The notes under the pieces were generated by a model. That model saw only the letters and a program-made list of their open reading frames with translations, was not told where the DNA came from and searched no databases. Positions 36,588 through 46,695 of a stretch of 64,000 nt of DNA are shown here, piece after piece. A program made the translations under genes and the position numbers. The stretch is from positions 104,120 to 168,119 of the forward strand of contig NZ_CANMQD010000003.1 of the NCBI RefSeq assembly GCF_947499945.1, given 5' to 3'. The stretch's first letter is position 1; the number at the start of each line of letters is the position of its first letter. This DNA comes from an uncultured Sulfitobacter sp. (GTDB lineage Bacteria; Pseudomonadota; Alphaproteobacteria; Rhodobacterales; Rhodobacteraceae).

Positions 36588-36589
36588 TG

Positions 36590-37330
36590 TTAAAGGCCCT
36601 CCTTGCGGTTCTCGAAGTATGTCTGGCGGCGGCCACGGATCACCATGTCGAATTTGAACGCGCGGCTGTCCATTGGGACGGTGCGGTTCATGTCGAGCGG
36701 GGCGGTGAGCGCATCAATCGCCTCTTGGGTCTTGAGGATGCCGACGATGGGGCACAGCTTGATATGCGGATCGCCCTCGAAATACATTTGGGTGATCAGG
36801 CGCTGGGCAAAGCCGTGGCCGAAGATCGAAAAGTGGATATGCGCAGGGCGCCAGTCGTTCATGCCATTGGGCCAAGGGTAGGGGCCGGGCATGATGGTGG
36901 CGAACTCGTAAGAGCCGTCCTCGCCCGTGATCGTCCGCCCGCAGCCGCCAAAATTGGGATCGAGTGGGGCGAGGTAGCTCTCTTTTTTGTGACGATACCG
37001 TCCGCCCGCGTTGGCCTGCCAAAACTCTAGCAGCGCACCAGCGACACCGCGCCCGTTTTCGTCCAGCACGCGGCCATGAACGATGATACGTGGGCCGATC
37101 GCACTCTCGCCATCCTTCGCGTAGTTGTGGATCAGATCGTTATCGAGCTTACCGATGAGGTTGTGACCAAAGACAGGTGATGTCTCCTCGCTCAAGGTGG
37201 AGGGGAAGGACAGCAACGCCGCCTGCGGGCTGCGCTTGATGCTGGTCTTATAGGGCGGCGTCAGCGCATCGGGCTGCCATACGCGGTCACGCGGGATGAA
37301 TCCGCCCGTCTTGGGAGGGGTGGTGCTCAT
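36590..37330 (-). CDS. pcaH: protocatechuate 3,4-dioxygenase beta subunit
   Basis: A 246-aa iron-binding subunit. It shows [20 protein letters not shown], the Tyr-His iron-ligand region GRYRHKKE and [21 protein letters not shown]. The beta start overlaps the pcaC stop by 4 nt. Together with pcaG it forms the functional non-heme Fe(III) dioxygenase. Confidence 0.95.
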   Translation of the reverse strand: MSTTPPKTGGFIPRDRVWQPDALTPPYKTSIKRSPQAALLSFPSTLSEETSPVFGHNLIGKLDNDLIHNYAKDGESAIGPRIIVHGRVLDENGRGVAGALLEFWQANAGGRYRHKKESYLAPLDPNFGGCGRTITGEDGSYEFATIMPGPYPWPNGMNDWRPAHIHFSIFGHGFAQRLITQMYFEGDPHIKLCPIVGILKTQEAIDALTAPLDMNRTVPMDSRAFKFDMVIRGRRQTYFENRKEGL

Positions 37331-37707
37331 AGGGTTACTCCCATCTCTGCATAGGTCTGCTTGGCCAGCTTAATCGCATGGTTGGCTTTTGGAACCCCCG
37401 CATAGACCGCCACGTGCATAAAGGCTTGCAGCACGTCTTGCGGGCTGGCACCTGTGTTGGCTGTGGCGCGGATGTGCATCGGGATTTCTTCAAAGTTGCC
37501 CGTCGCCGCCAGTAGCGCCAGCGTCAGCATGGAACGTTCGCGGTGCGCGATGCTGTCATCGGACCACAGCGTACCCCAAGCCCCTTCTGTGATCATGCTC
37601 TGGAACGGTTCATCAAAGGCGGACTTGTTCGCCTCCGCGCGGTCCACATGGTCATCGCCCAAAACGGCGCGGCGGGTGGTCATGCCCTGTTCAAATCGTG
37701 TGCTCAT
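37327..37707 (-). CDS. pcaC: 4-carboxymuconolactone decarboxylase
   Basis: A 126-aa AhpD-like protein. It has the PcaC signature [21 protein letters not shown] and [23 protein letters not shown]. It decarboxylates 4-carboxymuconolactone. It overlaps pcaH and follows pobA closely. pcaB and pcaD, the steps before and after it, are not in the window. Confidence 0.93.
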   Translation of the reverse strand: MSTRFEQGMTTRRAVLGDDHVDRAEANKSAFDEPFQSMITEGAWGTLWSDDSIAHRERSMLTLALLAATGNFEEIPMHIRATANTGASPQDVLQAFMHVAVYAGVPKANHAIKLAKQTYAEMGVTL

Positions 37708-37720
37708 GGTGCTTTATCCT

Positions 37721-38890
37721 TCAGTAGGGCAAGCCGACGTAGTTTTCCGCCATCGCCTGTTGCGCTGCCTTGTTGGAGCGCAGGAACTCAATTTCGGCGA
37801 CCTGCATTTTCAGGTCGAACGCTGATTGATCGGGATAGGTGTGCATCAGCGAGGAGAACCACCAGCTGAACCGCTCTGCTTTCCACACCCGCGCGAGTGC
37901 CTTAGCTGAATAGGTGTCGATGCCGTCGGTGCTGTCGTTCTCATAAAAATCGCTCAGCCCGTTGTACAGGTAATGCACATCAGAGGCGGCAGTGTTCAGC
38001 CCCTTCGCCCCTGTAGGTGGCACGATATGGGCCGCATCACCACACAAGAACAAGCGGCCCCAGCGCATCGGCTCTGTCACAAATGACCGCAAGGGCGCGA
38101 TGGATTTTTCGATGCTGGGGCCTGTCACCAGTTTGTCAGCCTGATCTTTGGGAATACGGCGCTTGAGTTCTTGCCAGAATGCCTCATCTGTCCAATCCTC
38201 TGGCTTGTCGCTGAGCGAGCACTGGATGTAATAGCGGCTGAGGTTGTCATTGCGCATGGAGCACAAGGCGAAGCCGCGCGGCGAGTTGGCATAGATCAGC
38301 TCGTGATTGACGGGCGGTGTCTCGGAGAGGATGCCAAGCCAGCCAAAGGGGTAGACCTTCTCGTACTCCTTGCGCACATCAAGGGGGATCGTCTGACGGC
38401 TTACGCCGTGAAATCCGTCACAACCTGCAACAAAATCGCAATCAAGGCGCTGGGCCTGACCGTCGACCGTGTAATAGACGTGGGGCGTGTCCGTATCGGC
38501 CCCGTGGATCACCACATCCTCGACGTTGAACTCGATCTTGCCGCCGTGGGCCTCACGCGCGGCATAGAGGTCGCGGGTTACTTCAGTCTGGCCGTACACC
38601 ATGACAGGCTTGCCCGTATGCTCGGTGAAATCGACGCGGAACATCTCATCGCCGTAGGATATCAACGTGCCGTCATGGGGCATCCCCTCGGCATGCAAGC
38701 GCTCGGCGCAGCCCGCTTCTTCCATCAGGCTAACAAGCCCTTGTTCCAGCACACCCGCACGGATGCGGCCCAACACATAATCCTTGGTCTTACGCTCCAA
38801 CACGACACTTTCAATGCCGCGGGTGTGCAAAAGCTGAGCGAGCAACAGGCCCGATGGCCCACCTCCGATGATTGCGACTTGTGTTTTCAT
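37721..38890 (-). CDS. pobA: 4-hydroxybenzoate 3-monooxygenase
   Basis: A 389-aa FAD monooxygenase that makes protocatechuate from 4-hydroxybenzoate with NADPH and O2. It has the FAD motif IGGGPSGLLLAQLL at residue 7, the DG motif in VAGCDGFHGVSRQ and the GDAAHIVPPTGAKGLN ribityl-binding motif. I set the start at MKTQVAI, preceded by AAGGGG and giving the family length; the frame extends 51 codons further. It is divergent from pcaQ. Confidence 0.95.
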   Translation of the reverse strand: MKTQVAIIGGGPSGLLLAQLLHTRGIESVVLERKTKDYVLGRIRAGVLEQGLVSLMEEAGCAERLHAEGMPHDGTLISYGDEMFRVDFTEHTGKPVMVYGQTEVTRDLYAAREAHGGKIEFNVEDVVIHGADTDTPHVYYTVDGQAQRLDCDFVAGCDGFHGVSRQTIPLDVRKEYEKVYPFGWLGILSETPPVNHELIYANSPRGFALCSMRNDNLSRYYIQCSLSDKPEDWTDEAFWQELKRRIPKDQADKLVTGPSIEKSIAPLRSFVTEPMRWGRLFLCGDAAHIVPPTGAKGLNTAASDVHYLYNGLSDFYENDSTDGIDTYSAKALARVWKAERFSWWFSSLMHTYPDQSAFDLKMQVAEIEFLRSNKAAQQAMAENYVGLPY

Positions 38891-38951
38891 GGTGTCCCCT
38901 TTGGCATGATCGAACTCTGGCATGTTTGTATTGGCATTAAAAGTGAGGTAA

Positions 38952-38967
38952 TGGACCAGATAGTTAT
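38952..38967 (-). promoter_or_regulatory. possible PcaQ box in the pobA-pcaQ gap
   Basis: On the minus strand ATAACT-N4-GGTCCA partly matches the rhizobial PcaQ site as I recall it (ATAACC-N4-GGTTAA). It is centred between the divergent pobA and pcaQ starts, where a LysR regulator would act. Confidence 0.4.
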
Positions 38968-38983
38968 CTAAAAAGGAAAGTAA

Positions 38984-39901
38984 GTGGACCGCAGGATCAA
39001 GTTCCGCCATCTGGACGCTTTTAGCGCCATCGCCCGCGCCCATAGTTTCAAAATCGCGGCAGAGCAGTTGAACCTGACCCAGCCTGCAATTTCCAAAACG
39101 CTTAAAGAGCTGGAGGAGATCCTTGGCGTTGCCGTGCTGGAGCGCAGCCGCGCCGGGGTGCGTCTAACGCCGGAAGGGGAAGTATTTTTGCAATTTGCTG
39201 AGCAGAGCACCGCCGCCCTGCGTCACGGATTGCGCAGCATCCGCGCATCAGGCATCGCGGCGGGGCAGCTCAGGATTGGCGCACTTCCCAGCGTCGCCTC
39301 CGCCCTCTTGCCCGAGGCAGTCATGGCATTTATGGTTGAGAGCCCCGACACCCAAATCGAGATACATGAAGGCCCGCATCACGATCTGACCGCGCGTTTG
39401 CGCAGTGGGGGCCTTGATCTGGTGGTGGGGCGACTGGGCATGCCCGATACGATGGTAGGCCTGAGCTTTCAGCAGCTTTATACTGAAGAAGTTGTGGCCG
39501 TCGCACGCCCCGACAGTCCGGCGCGGGGCATCTGTGACTTTGCCGCCCTCAATGCGTACCGCGTGCTGTATCCGCCAAAGGAATCCGCGATCCGCCCTCT
39601 GGTCGCCCGCATGCTGATTGCCAAAGGGGTGCCGCTCTTTGCAAACAGGATCGAGACCGCATCGCCCGTTTTTGGGCGCACGGCGTTGATGACGGACCGC
39701 GATACGGTTTGGATCATCAGCGCAGGCGTGGTCGCCAATGACCTCGCGCAGGGCCATCTTGTGGCGCTGCCCCTTGATATGACGGCGACCCGAGGGGCCG
39801 TAGGCATCATGAGCCGCTCGGAGGAAGTGCCATCTGTTGCGACACGCAGGTTCTCAAAGGGCCTGCATGTCTTGTGTGCTGCACAAGGGTTAGGCGGGTA
39901 G
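38984..39901 (+). CDS. pcaQ: LysR regulator of protocatechuate catabolism
   Basis: A 305-aa LysR regulator. The winged helix-turn-helix (RRIKFRHLDAFSAIARAH and NLTQPAISKTLKELEEILG) is very like PcaQ, and the ligand-binding domain follows. The start is a GTG with AAGGAAAG upstream. The divergent arrangement with pobA-pcaCHG supports PcaQ, which responds to beta-carboxy-muconate or similar intermediates. Confidence 0.85.
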   Translation: MDRRIKFRHLDAFSAIARAHSFKIAAEQLNLTQPAISKTLKELEEILGVAVLERSRAGVRLTPEGEVFLQFAEQSTAALRHGLRSIRASGIAAGQLRIGALPSVASALLPEAVMAFMVESPDTQIEIHEGPHHDLTARLRSGGLDLVVGRLGMPDTMVGLSFQQLYTEEVVAVARPDSPARGICDFAALNAYRVLYPPKESAIRPLVARMLIAKGVPLFANRIETASPVFGRTALMTDRDTVWIISAGVVANDLAQGHLVALPLDMTATRGAVGIMSRSEEVPSVATRRFSKGLHVLCAAQGLGG

Positions 39902-40096
39902 CGCTGAAAAAACACTTGCCAGATGCGCGTGGGTTAGGGCAATGAGATTGCATAGGTCGGCGATGGCGTCGCCAGCACAATGTGCAAGACCTCAACCCCA
40001 TTCCTGAACGCCGGGATCTTGCTTTACCGTTTGCGGTGGGGGAGGTCTCTATGCCCCTTCAACGCACATCGGTTTGCGCATTTGAAGGAGCCACTG

Positions 40097-41299
40097 ATGG
40101 ACCGTCCACAACACTACCGCTTTCACCAAGGGGATCGTAACCTCCCCTTTGCCGCCGCTGAATATGAGGGGCGTCTGGCCAATTTGCGTGCCGAGATGGC
40201 CGCGACTGGCGTTGATGCCTGTGTTTTCACCTCAATGCACAACGTCGCCTATTATTCTGGGTTTCTCTACTGTGCCTTTGGACGCCCCTATGCGCTGGTT
40301 GTGACACCCACCGACAGCGTGACGATGAGCGCGGGCATTGATGCGGCCCAACCGTGGCGGCGCAGCCACGGCGACAACATCACATATACCGACTGGCAGC
40401 GGAACAACTACTGGCGTGCGATCCAGAGTGTGACGGGATCGGGCAGGACCATTGGTTTTGAGGGCGATCACCTGAGCATTGCGCAAAAGAGCCTGCTGGA
40501 TGAATTTCTAACGCCCAAGGCTTGCATCGATGTGGCCCCCGCAACCATGCGCCAGCGTATGCATAAATCACCCGCCGAGCTGGACCTGATCCGTGCAGGT
40601 GCGAATGTGGCTGATGTAGGCGGCTATGCGATCAAGGATGCCGTGAAGGTTGGCGCACGCGAAATCGACGTGGCAATGGCAGGCCGCGATGCGATGGAAC
40701 TGGAAATCGCCAAACGGTTCCCGGATAGCGAGATACGCGACAGCTGGGTCTGGTTTCAGTCAGGGATCAACACAGACGGCGCGCACAACCCCGTGACGAC
40801 GCGCAAATTAGAGCGGGGGGATATCCTGAGCCTAAACACCTTTCCGATGATCTCTGGCTATTACACTGCCCTTGAGCGCACGATGTTTGTGGGCGAGGTC
40901 GATAACACCAGCCGCAAGATATGGGAGGCCAATGTGGCGGCTCATGAGTACGGAATGAGCTTGCTTGTGCCGGGGGCCAAATGCTCGGACATCACCCACA
41001 AGATCAACGACTTCTTCGCGGAGCGTGACCTGTTGCAATACCGCACCTTCGGTTATGGTCACTCCTTTGGCATCCTGTCGCATTACTATGGCCGCGAGGC
41101 GGGGCTGGAACTGCGCGAGGATATCGACACCGTCCTAGAGGCGGGCATGGTCATCTCGATGGAACCGATGCTGACCATTGGTGAAGGCCAAGCGGGGGCA
41201 GGCGGCTACCGCGAGCATGACATCCTGATCATCAACGACGAGGGCAACGAGAACATCACAGGCTATCCTTATGGCCCTGATTTCAACGTCGTAGGATAA
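40097..41299 (+). CDS. creatinase (creatine amidinohydrolase)
   Basis: A 400-aa M24-fold enzyme that splits creatine to sarcosine and urea. It lacks the metal-ligand set of the M24 peptidases. The creatinase segments are FTSMHNVAYYSGFLYCAFGR, FGYGHSFGILSHYYGREAG, EAGMVISMEPMLTIGEG and GGYREHDILIIND; the His in GYGHSFG is the catalytic-type His of the family. AAGGAG precedes the chosen ATG. Its product is the substrate of the sarcosine oxidase encoded 3 kb away. Confidence 0.92.
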   Translation: MDRPQHYRFHQGDRNLPFAAAEYEGRLANLRAEMAATGVDACVFTSMHNVAYYSGFLYCAFGRPYALVVTPTDSVTMSAGIDAAQPWRRSHGDNITYTDWQRNNYWRAIQSVTGSGRTIGFEGDHLSIAQKSLLDEFLTPKACIDVAPATMRQRMHKSPAELDLIRAGANVADVGGYAIKDAVKVGAREIDVAMAGRDAMELEIAKRFPDSEIRDSWVWFQSGINTDGAHNPVTTRKLERGDILSLNTFPMISGYYTALERTMFVGEVDNTSRKIWEANVAAHEYGMSLLVPGAKCSDITHKINDFFAERDLLQYRTFGYGHSFGILSHYYGREAGLELREDIDTVLEAGMVISMEPMLTIGEGQAGAGGYREHDILIINDEGNENITGYPYGPDFNVVG

Positions 41300-41333
41300 G
41301 CCCTGCGCTGGCGGTCAACGTCGATCGCCAGCG

Positions 41334-42374
41334 CTACTCCGCCATCTGGCGATCGACTTCGCGTTCTTCATTGATCATCGCCTGAAGCTGGCGGCGAAAG
41401 CGTAGCTGCCCCCCGTCAATGGGCAGGTCGATATGGGGGGAGGTCTTGTTCGCCATGCCCTTTTGCACCTCGTTGAGGACATCGCGGTCCTCTTCGAACG
41501 CGTGCTGCACATCCTCGGTCATCATTTTCGACAGCGCCGCATCGTCGGGGCGGATATTGCGCAGCTGGAACCAGTAATAGCGCGTTTGGCTCTCGGTGGT
41601 GGGGGTCATGAAGTTATAGCTATCCATAATAAATGTATTCTCGTGCAGTGATCCGTCAGGACCGCCTGTTCCCGCAGGGGTGAACACCGCACGGATCAGC
41701 GCATGGGAGGGGTAGCGGACCTCATAGTGCTGCAAGCGGTCGCAGTTGCCTTCGAACTCGACCACTTTTTTGTAGAACGGCGCGGGCTCGTGATCCATCA
41801 TCCAGCGGTGCACAATCACGCCATCTGCTGTCTTTGTGATGCGCAGGGGCGTATCCTTGGTCGCAGGCGCGGCAAAGCTGTTTTGATGCACCCACGCTAC
41901 ATGGGTCGGGTCGAGCAGGTTATCGCACATGAGCAGGTAGTTGCAGTCCAACTCCATCGCGGCCCCACGGTTGATGCCCCACGCAGGATTGTCGTAATTC
42001 TCTATCTCGAAGATATCGCTCGGGTCGGCCAGTGCGGGGTTGCCCATCCAGACCCAGACCAGCCCGTATTTCTCATGCAAGGGATAGGCGTGCACCCGCG
42101 CCTCTGACGGGATACCATTTGCCCCTGGTGCCCAGACACATCGGCCCACGCAATCAAAGGTCAGACCGTGATAGCCGCACTCGACTGTGTCGCCTTTCAT
42201 CCGACCCTTGCTCAAGGGTAGCTTGCGGTGGGGGCAGGCATCTTCCAATCCGACCAGCTCACCCGCCTCGGTGCGGAACACACATATCTTTTCGCCCAGC
42301 ACCGCTATCTGCTGCAAGGTCCGCGTAATCTCGTGGTCCCATGCGGCAACGTACCATGCGTTCTTTAAAAACAT
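41334..42374 (-). CDS. VanA-like Rieske aromatic oxygenase
   Basis: A 346-aa Rieske non-heme iron oxygenase of the vanillate O-demethylase type. The Rieske cluster is C47, H49, C66 and H69 (CPHRKLPL, CGYHG). Mononuclear iron ligands lie in CDNLLDPTHVAWVH. The C-terminal part ends with the usual RFRRQLQAMINEE. No VanB-type reductase is adjacent. It probably demethylates vanillate or a related methoxybenzoate, feeding protocatechuate to PcaHG. Confidence 0.87.
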   Translation of the reverse strand: MFLKNAWYVAAWDHEITRTLQQIAVLGEKICVFRTEAGELVGLEDACPHRKLPLSKGRMKGDTVECGYHGLTFDCVGRCVWAPGANGIPSEARVHAYPLHEKYGLVWVWMGNPALADPSDIFEIENYDNPAWGINRGAAMELDCNYLLMCDNLLDPTHVAWVHQNSFAAPATKDTPLRITKTADGVIVHRWMMDHEPAPFYKKVVEFEGNCDRLQHYEVRYPSHALIRAVFTPAGTGGPDGSLHENTFIMDSYNFMTPTTESQTRYYWFQLRNIRPDDAALSKMMTEDVQHAFEEDRDVLNEVQKGMANKTSPHIDLPIDGGQLRFRRQLQAMINEEREVDRQMAE

Positions 42375-42527
42375 ATCAGCGGTCCTTGTCTGCGGCGGCT
42401 CGAATAACGCCTCACTTCAATCGGTGCAGGGCGCTGGCGTCAATGGCAATCATCGGGCTATAGCCTCGGTTTGTCTGCGCCAACGTTGCCGATTTACATG
42501 GAAAACCTCTAGGTTTTCGATCACCGT

Positions 42528-43196
42528 ATGAACATGACACAAAAAATCTACGATATCCGCACGGCTTCTCAGCGGGAGTTTGAAGACTTCGTGTTTGATC
42601 ATGACCCGCAGAGTTTCGCCACCAACGACGCATGGTATCATCGGCTTGATACAACGGTGAAATATGATGCCAGCCACAGTGCGCGGTGCTTTATCGAGAT
42701 GTTTCGCACCTCTGCCAGCCTGTTTGAAAAATATGATCGTGAGAGGCTCAAGCAGGGCTTTTGGGCCATGACAGGGGCAAGTTTTGACGGCAACCTCGAT
42801 ATTCTAATCTGGCGCAGCAATATCGCGCCAGAGCTGAAGGAGGAGCTCATCGCGGCGATGTTTTTCGTCTTCTGCGACGTCTTTGCCCGCGATCCGATGG
42901 GAGAGGCCTGCGAGATGTGGTGGGACGCTCTGGCCTATTGCATCAACCCGATGAAGCACGTCGACCCTGTCGGGAACCCTGTTCACAAGCGGATACAGGG
43001 TGCGATGTTCCACACCCTTGCGCAGATACTGGACCTCGACGCGGCCGATTGTCAGTCAGCGGCGCTGCACGGTCTCAACCATGTCCTGCACCCTGATACA
43101 AAAGCACTGATCGATGACTTTATCATGCGCAGGCCCGACTTGCCCCAAGACTTCATCGACTACGCCTATCACTGTGTCGCGGGGCGTGCGATGTAG
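42528..43196 (+). CDS. hypothetical protein, 222 aa
   Basis: A soluble protein of 222 aa without signal peptide, membrane segments or a DNA-binding motif that I can see. It is rich in aromatic, Met and His/Asp residues (FEDFVFDHDPQSF, MWWDALAYCINPMKHVDP, HGLNHVLHPD). The His-containing HGLNHV might bind a metal, but I do not recognise a family. It lies divergent from the VanA-like gene and convergent with soxG. Confidence that it is a real gene is good because the frame is full-length and ordered. Confidence 0.7.
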   Translation: MNMTQKIYDIRTASQREFEDFVFDHDPQSFATNDAWYHRLDTTVKYDASHSARCFIEMFRTSASLFEKYDRERLKQGFWAMTGASFDGNLDILIWRSNIAPELKEELIAAMFFVFCDVFARDPMGEACEMWWDALAYCINPMKHVDPVGNPVHKRIQGAMFHTLAQILDLDAADCQSAALHGLNHVLHPDTKALIDDFIMRRPDLPQDFIDYAYHCVAGRAM

Positions 43197-43202
43197 GCTG
43201 CC

Positions 43203-43817
43203 TCAGGCCAGCGCAAGTGCCGCCGTGAGCAGGGCATGGTGCAGGTTCTTCGCCGAGGCGCGGGGGCCAAGGATGCGGATGTGATCCTCGGCCTCGCGGC
43301 GGATCACAAAGCAGCCAAGCTGGTGAATGACGGTACGCTGCACATCGCCCGCGATCATGCGACGGATCGGGACGTTGCACAGCCGCTCGCTCATCTCACG
43401 CATCATTGCGCCCGTTACATCAAAGGTGGCCCAAGCGCCTGATTGCTCGGTGATTGAAGCCGCATCGCCAAACCGCTCTTTAAGCTGGTCGGCCAGATGT
43501 TCATGCGTTGCGCGAGGGGCGCCGATCATCCACTGTTCTGGCCCCATCCAAAAGCCCGCCTCGGGGTCGCGCAGGATGGTACGGCCTATATCAGGCACAC
43601 CGCCCAACAGGTTTCCGAGCGCGGCATGACACGCCGCTTCCTTCCCCAGCCGTGCCGCCACGGACGCCAGCGCCAACCCGTCATTTTCGGCAAGAGTGAT
43701 ATGGTCAAAGCGGTCGATGCGTGGCGCGGCTACGCCAAGGGCGGTTACAGTCCTGAGATTATGCACGAAGTCTCTCCCCGTCAGGGTCAATGAAATGGGG
43801 GCTGGTGATTTCGACAT
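43203..43817 (-). CDS. soxG: sarcosine oxidase gamma subunit
   Basis: A 204-aa protein matching SoxG, the smallest of the folded subunits, with GPEQWMIGAPRATHEHLADQL and ILGPRASAKNLHHALL. It overlaps the end of soxA by 59 nt, so translation is coupled. A later start (near the soxA stop) is possible but gives a short N terminus. Confidence 0.9.
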   Translation of the reverse strand: MSKSPAPISLTLTGRDFVHNLRTVTALGVAAPRIDRFDHITLAENDGLALASVAARLGKEAACHAALGNLLGGVPDIGRTILRDPEAGFWMGPEQWMIGAPRATHEHLADQLKERFGDAASITEQSGAWATFDVTGAMMREMSERLCNVPIRRMIAGDVQRTVIHQLGCFVIRREAEDHIRILGPRASAKNLHHALLTAALALA

Positions 43818-46695
43818 CGACGTTCACACCCGTAAGCGGGCTGACAAGGCGCATCCGCTCGCCCATCCGGTTTGCACCGTCCTTGAGAAACCCGAGTGCG
43901 ATGGCATGCCCCAGATTGGGCGAATAGCAGGCTGAAGTGACATAGCCCTGATCATGGGCAGCATCGATGACGCCGCTCTCATTCATCAAATGCGCACCCG
44001 CAGGCACGGGGTCACGCGGGTTCACGGGCTTGATCCCCACTTGGCGCAGATCATCTGCGCGGTTCAGCCCTTCACGGCGCGACAGGATCGCACCGATGCT
44101 GTCTTTGGCCGTGCTGACCATGCGCCCCATCCCGAGGTTTGCCGCCGTTGTGGTCCCGTTCAGTTCATTTCCCGCAGCATGGCCTTTTTCCATCCGCATC
44201 ACGCCAAGGGCTTCGGTCCCGTAAGGGGTGATGTCAAACGCCGCACCCGCCTCCACAATTCTGCGGATGAGCGCATCGCCATAGGCCATAGGCACAGCGA
44301 TCTCAAAGGCCAACTCTCCACTGAAGGAGATGCGGAACAAACGCGCACGCAATCCGCCGCAGACTGTGACATTGGCGCAGGCCATAAAGGGGAAGGCATC
44401 GTTTGAGATGTCGCGGTCCACGATCTGCTCCAGCACTTTACGGCTGTTGGGACCCGCGACAGCGTATTGCGCCCACGCCTCGGTGGTCGAGATCAGTTGC
44501 ACATCCATATCGGGAAAAAGGCACTGTCGCACAAATTCCATGTGGCGGTAGACGGGCAGCGCGTTGGCCGTGGTGGTCGTCACGACGAAATGATCCTCCG
44601 CCAGCCGTGCCGCCGTGCCGTCATCCATCACGATCCCGTCCTCGCGCAGCATCAGGCCATAGCGCACGCGGCCCACGGGCAGTTTGGCAAAGCCGTTGCA
44701 GTAGACCTTGTTCAGGAAGGCGGCGGCATCTGTGCCTTGAACGTCAATCTTGCCCAATGTCGTCACATCGCAGACACCGACCGATGTGCGCGTGGCCAGC
44801 ACTTCGCGGTCAACACTTTCCCGCCACGTCGTCTCGCCCGTGCGCGGGAACCATTGTGCGCGCAGCCAGTTACCAACTTCGACAAAAACAGCACCCTGCT
44901 CCTCCGCCCACGTATGGGAGGGCGTGAGGCGGGTTGGGTGGAAATCCTTGCCACGGTGCCGTCCGCCAAAGACGCCAATGGCGGTGGGGGTATAGGGGGG
45001 GCGGAAGATCGTCGTGCCGACTTCGGGAATGGCTTTGCCTGCCAGCTCTGCCATGATCGCCAAGCCACCCATGTTTGACGTTTTGCCCTGATCAGTCGCC
45101 ATGCCCAGCGTGGTATAGCGTTTCAGGTGCTCGACCGAGCGGTATCCTTCTTGATGGCTGAGTTTCACGTCTTTGACGGTCACATCGTTTTGCTGGTCGA
45201 GCCATGCGCGGTTGCAACCCTCAACGTACCAGAACGGTTTAAGGTTGACGGGCGCATCTTCCGCTTGGGGCAGAGAGGGCAGTTTACCCTTCAAATCCAT
45301 CGCATTTTGCGCGGCTTTTGCACCACCGCGCAAGGCCGCCGCCGTGGACATATCGCCATTGGCCGCCCCTGCAACTGTCATACCAGCAGGAAGCATGCCA
45401 CCGGGAACAAATGCTGCGAGGGTTTCATTCCAAGTTGGTCGCCCGCGCTGGTGACAGGTCAGATGAACGTTCGGGTTCCATCCTCCCGACAGCCCAAGCG
45501 CGCCACATTCCAGCGTGCGCATGGTGCCATCGGCGAGGCGCACTTCGGCGAAGGTCAAGCCAAGACGCCCCTTGGTGTCTTTGATTTCACCGTGCAGAAC
45601 TTCATAGTCCAAACTGCGCGGCGCGTCCTCCCGCACATCGACGACTGCGGCGATTTTCACGCCCTTCGCCACAAGGTCAGCCGCCGTGCGGTGCCCATCG
45701 TCATTGTTTGTAAAGATCGCCACACGGCGGTCCACTGCCACGCCATAGCGGTTGGCGTAGGTGCGTAGGGCAGAGCCGAGCATGATGCCCGGACGGTCGT
45801 TATTCTCGAAGGCGACTGGCCGCTCGATGGCGCCTGCCGCGAGGATTGTACGCTTGGTATAGATGCGCCACAGGATTTGCCGGGGTTTGCCTGCGTCTGG
45901 CGTGTGCATGTGATCGCTAACGCGCTCAACCGCGCCATAGATGCCGTGATCGAATGCGCCGATGATCGTGGTGCGCGCCATCAGGCGCACGTTGGGCAGG
46001 CTGGCAAGCTCCTCTACCGTGGCGGCGGCCCAGTCTGCTCCCGATTGATCGCCAAGGCTGTGTGTCTCGGAATTGAGACGACCGCCCATGCGGAAATCCT
46101 CGTCAGCAAGGATCACGTCAAGGCCCGCGCGCCCTGCTGTCAGCGCAGCAGCCAGCCCTGCCGGACCCGCGCCGATGATCAGCAGGTCGCAGTGCAGGAA
46201 GCCTTTGTCGTAGGTGTCGGGATCATCCTTTAGCGAGAGCGATCCAAGCCCCGCCGCATGGCGAATGATCGGCTCATAGACTTTCTCCCAGAAGGCCGCG
46301 GGCCACATGAACGTTTTATAGTAAAACCCCGCCGTGAGGAAATTGGACAGGCGGTCATTTACGGCCAGCAGATCGAACCTGAGCGAGCCGATGCGGTTCT
46401 GGCTGCGCGCCAGCAGGCCATCGTAAAGCTCGGCCGTGGTGGCGCGGGTATTGGGTTCCTGCCGCGCGCCTCCGCGCAGCTCAACCAGTGCGTTGGGCTC
46501 TTCGGAGCCAGCCGTGAGGGGACCGCGCGGGCGGTGATATTTAAACGACCGGCCCATAAGTCGCACGCCATTGGCCAGCAAGGCAGAAGCAAGTGTGTCG
46601 CCCGCATGGCCTGTGTAATGCTTACCGTCGAACATGAATTTATGGGTTTTGGCACGGTTGATTTGTCCGCCAGCAAGCCTGTTCTTTTGTGTCAT
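43759..46695 (-). CDS. soxA: sarcosine oxidase alpha subunit
   Basis: A 978-aa subunit that binds NAD and tetrahydrofolate. Residues 1-100 resemble a 2Fe-2S-type fold without cluster (FDGKHYTGHAGDTLASALLA). A dinucleotide fold follows (LLIIGAGPAGLAAAL), then a T-protein/GcvT-like folate domain at the C terminus (RTSVGVCDVTTLGKIDVQG, LGVMRMEKGHAAGNEL). The subunit is part of the heterotetrameric enzyme that oxidises sarcosine to glycine, H2O2 and a one-carbon unit. It is translationally coupled to soxD. Confidence 0.96.
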   Translation of the reverse strand: MTQKNRLAGGQINRAKTHKFMFDGKHYTGHAGDTLASALLANGVRLMGRSFKYHRPRGPLTAGSEEPNALVELRGGARQEPNTRATTAELYDGLLARSQNRIGSLRFDLLAVNDRLSNFLTAGFYYKTFMWPAAFWEKVYEPIIRHAAGLGSLSLKDDPDTYDKGFLHCDLLIIGAGPAGLAAALTAGRAGLDVILADEDFRMGGRLNSETHSLGDQSGADWAAATVEELASLPNVRLMARTTIIGAFDHGIYGAVERVSDHMHTPDAGKPRQILWRIYTKRTILAAGAIERPVAFENNDRPGIMLGSALRTYANRYGVAVDRRVAIFTNNDDGHRTAADLVAKGVKIAAVVDVREDAPRSLDYEVLHGEIKDTKGRLGLTFAEVRLADGTMRTLECGALGLSGGWNPNVHLTCHQRGRPTWNETLAAFVPGGMLPAGMTVAGAANGDMSTAAALRGGAKAAQNAMDLKGKLPSLPQAEDAPVNLKPFWYVEGCNRAWLDQQNDVTVKDVKLSHQEGYRSVEHLKRYTTLGMATDQGKTSNMGGLAIMAELAGKAIPEVGTTIFRPPYTPTAIGVFGGRHRGKDFHPTRLTPSHTWAEEQGAVFVEVGNWLRAQWFPRTGETTWRESVDREVLATRTSVGVCDVTTLGKIDVQGTDAAAFLNKVYCNGFAKLPVGRVRYGLMLREDGIVMDDGTAARLAEDHFVVTTTTANALPVYRHMEFVRQCLFPDMDVQLISTTEAWAQYAVAGPNSRKVLEQIVDRDISNDAFPFMACANVTVCGGLRARLFRISFSGELAFEIAVPMAYGDALIRRIVEAGAAFDITPYGTEALGVMRMEKGHAAGNELNGTTTAANLGMGRMVSTAKDSIGAILSRREGLNRADDLRQVGIKPVNPRDPVPAGAHLMNESGVIDAAHDQGYVTSACYSPNLGHAIALGFLKDGANRMGERMRLVSPLTGVNVDVEITSPHFIDPDGERLRA

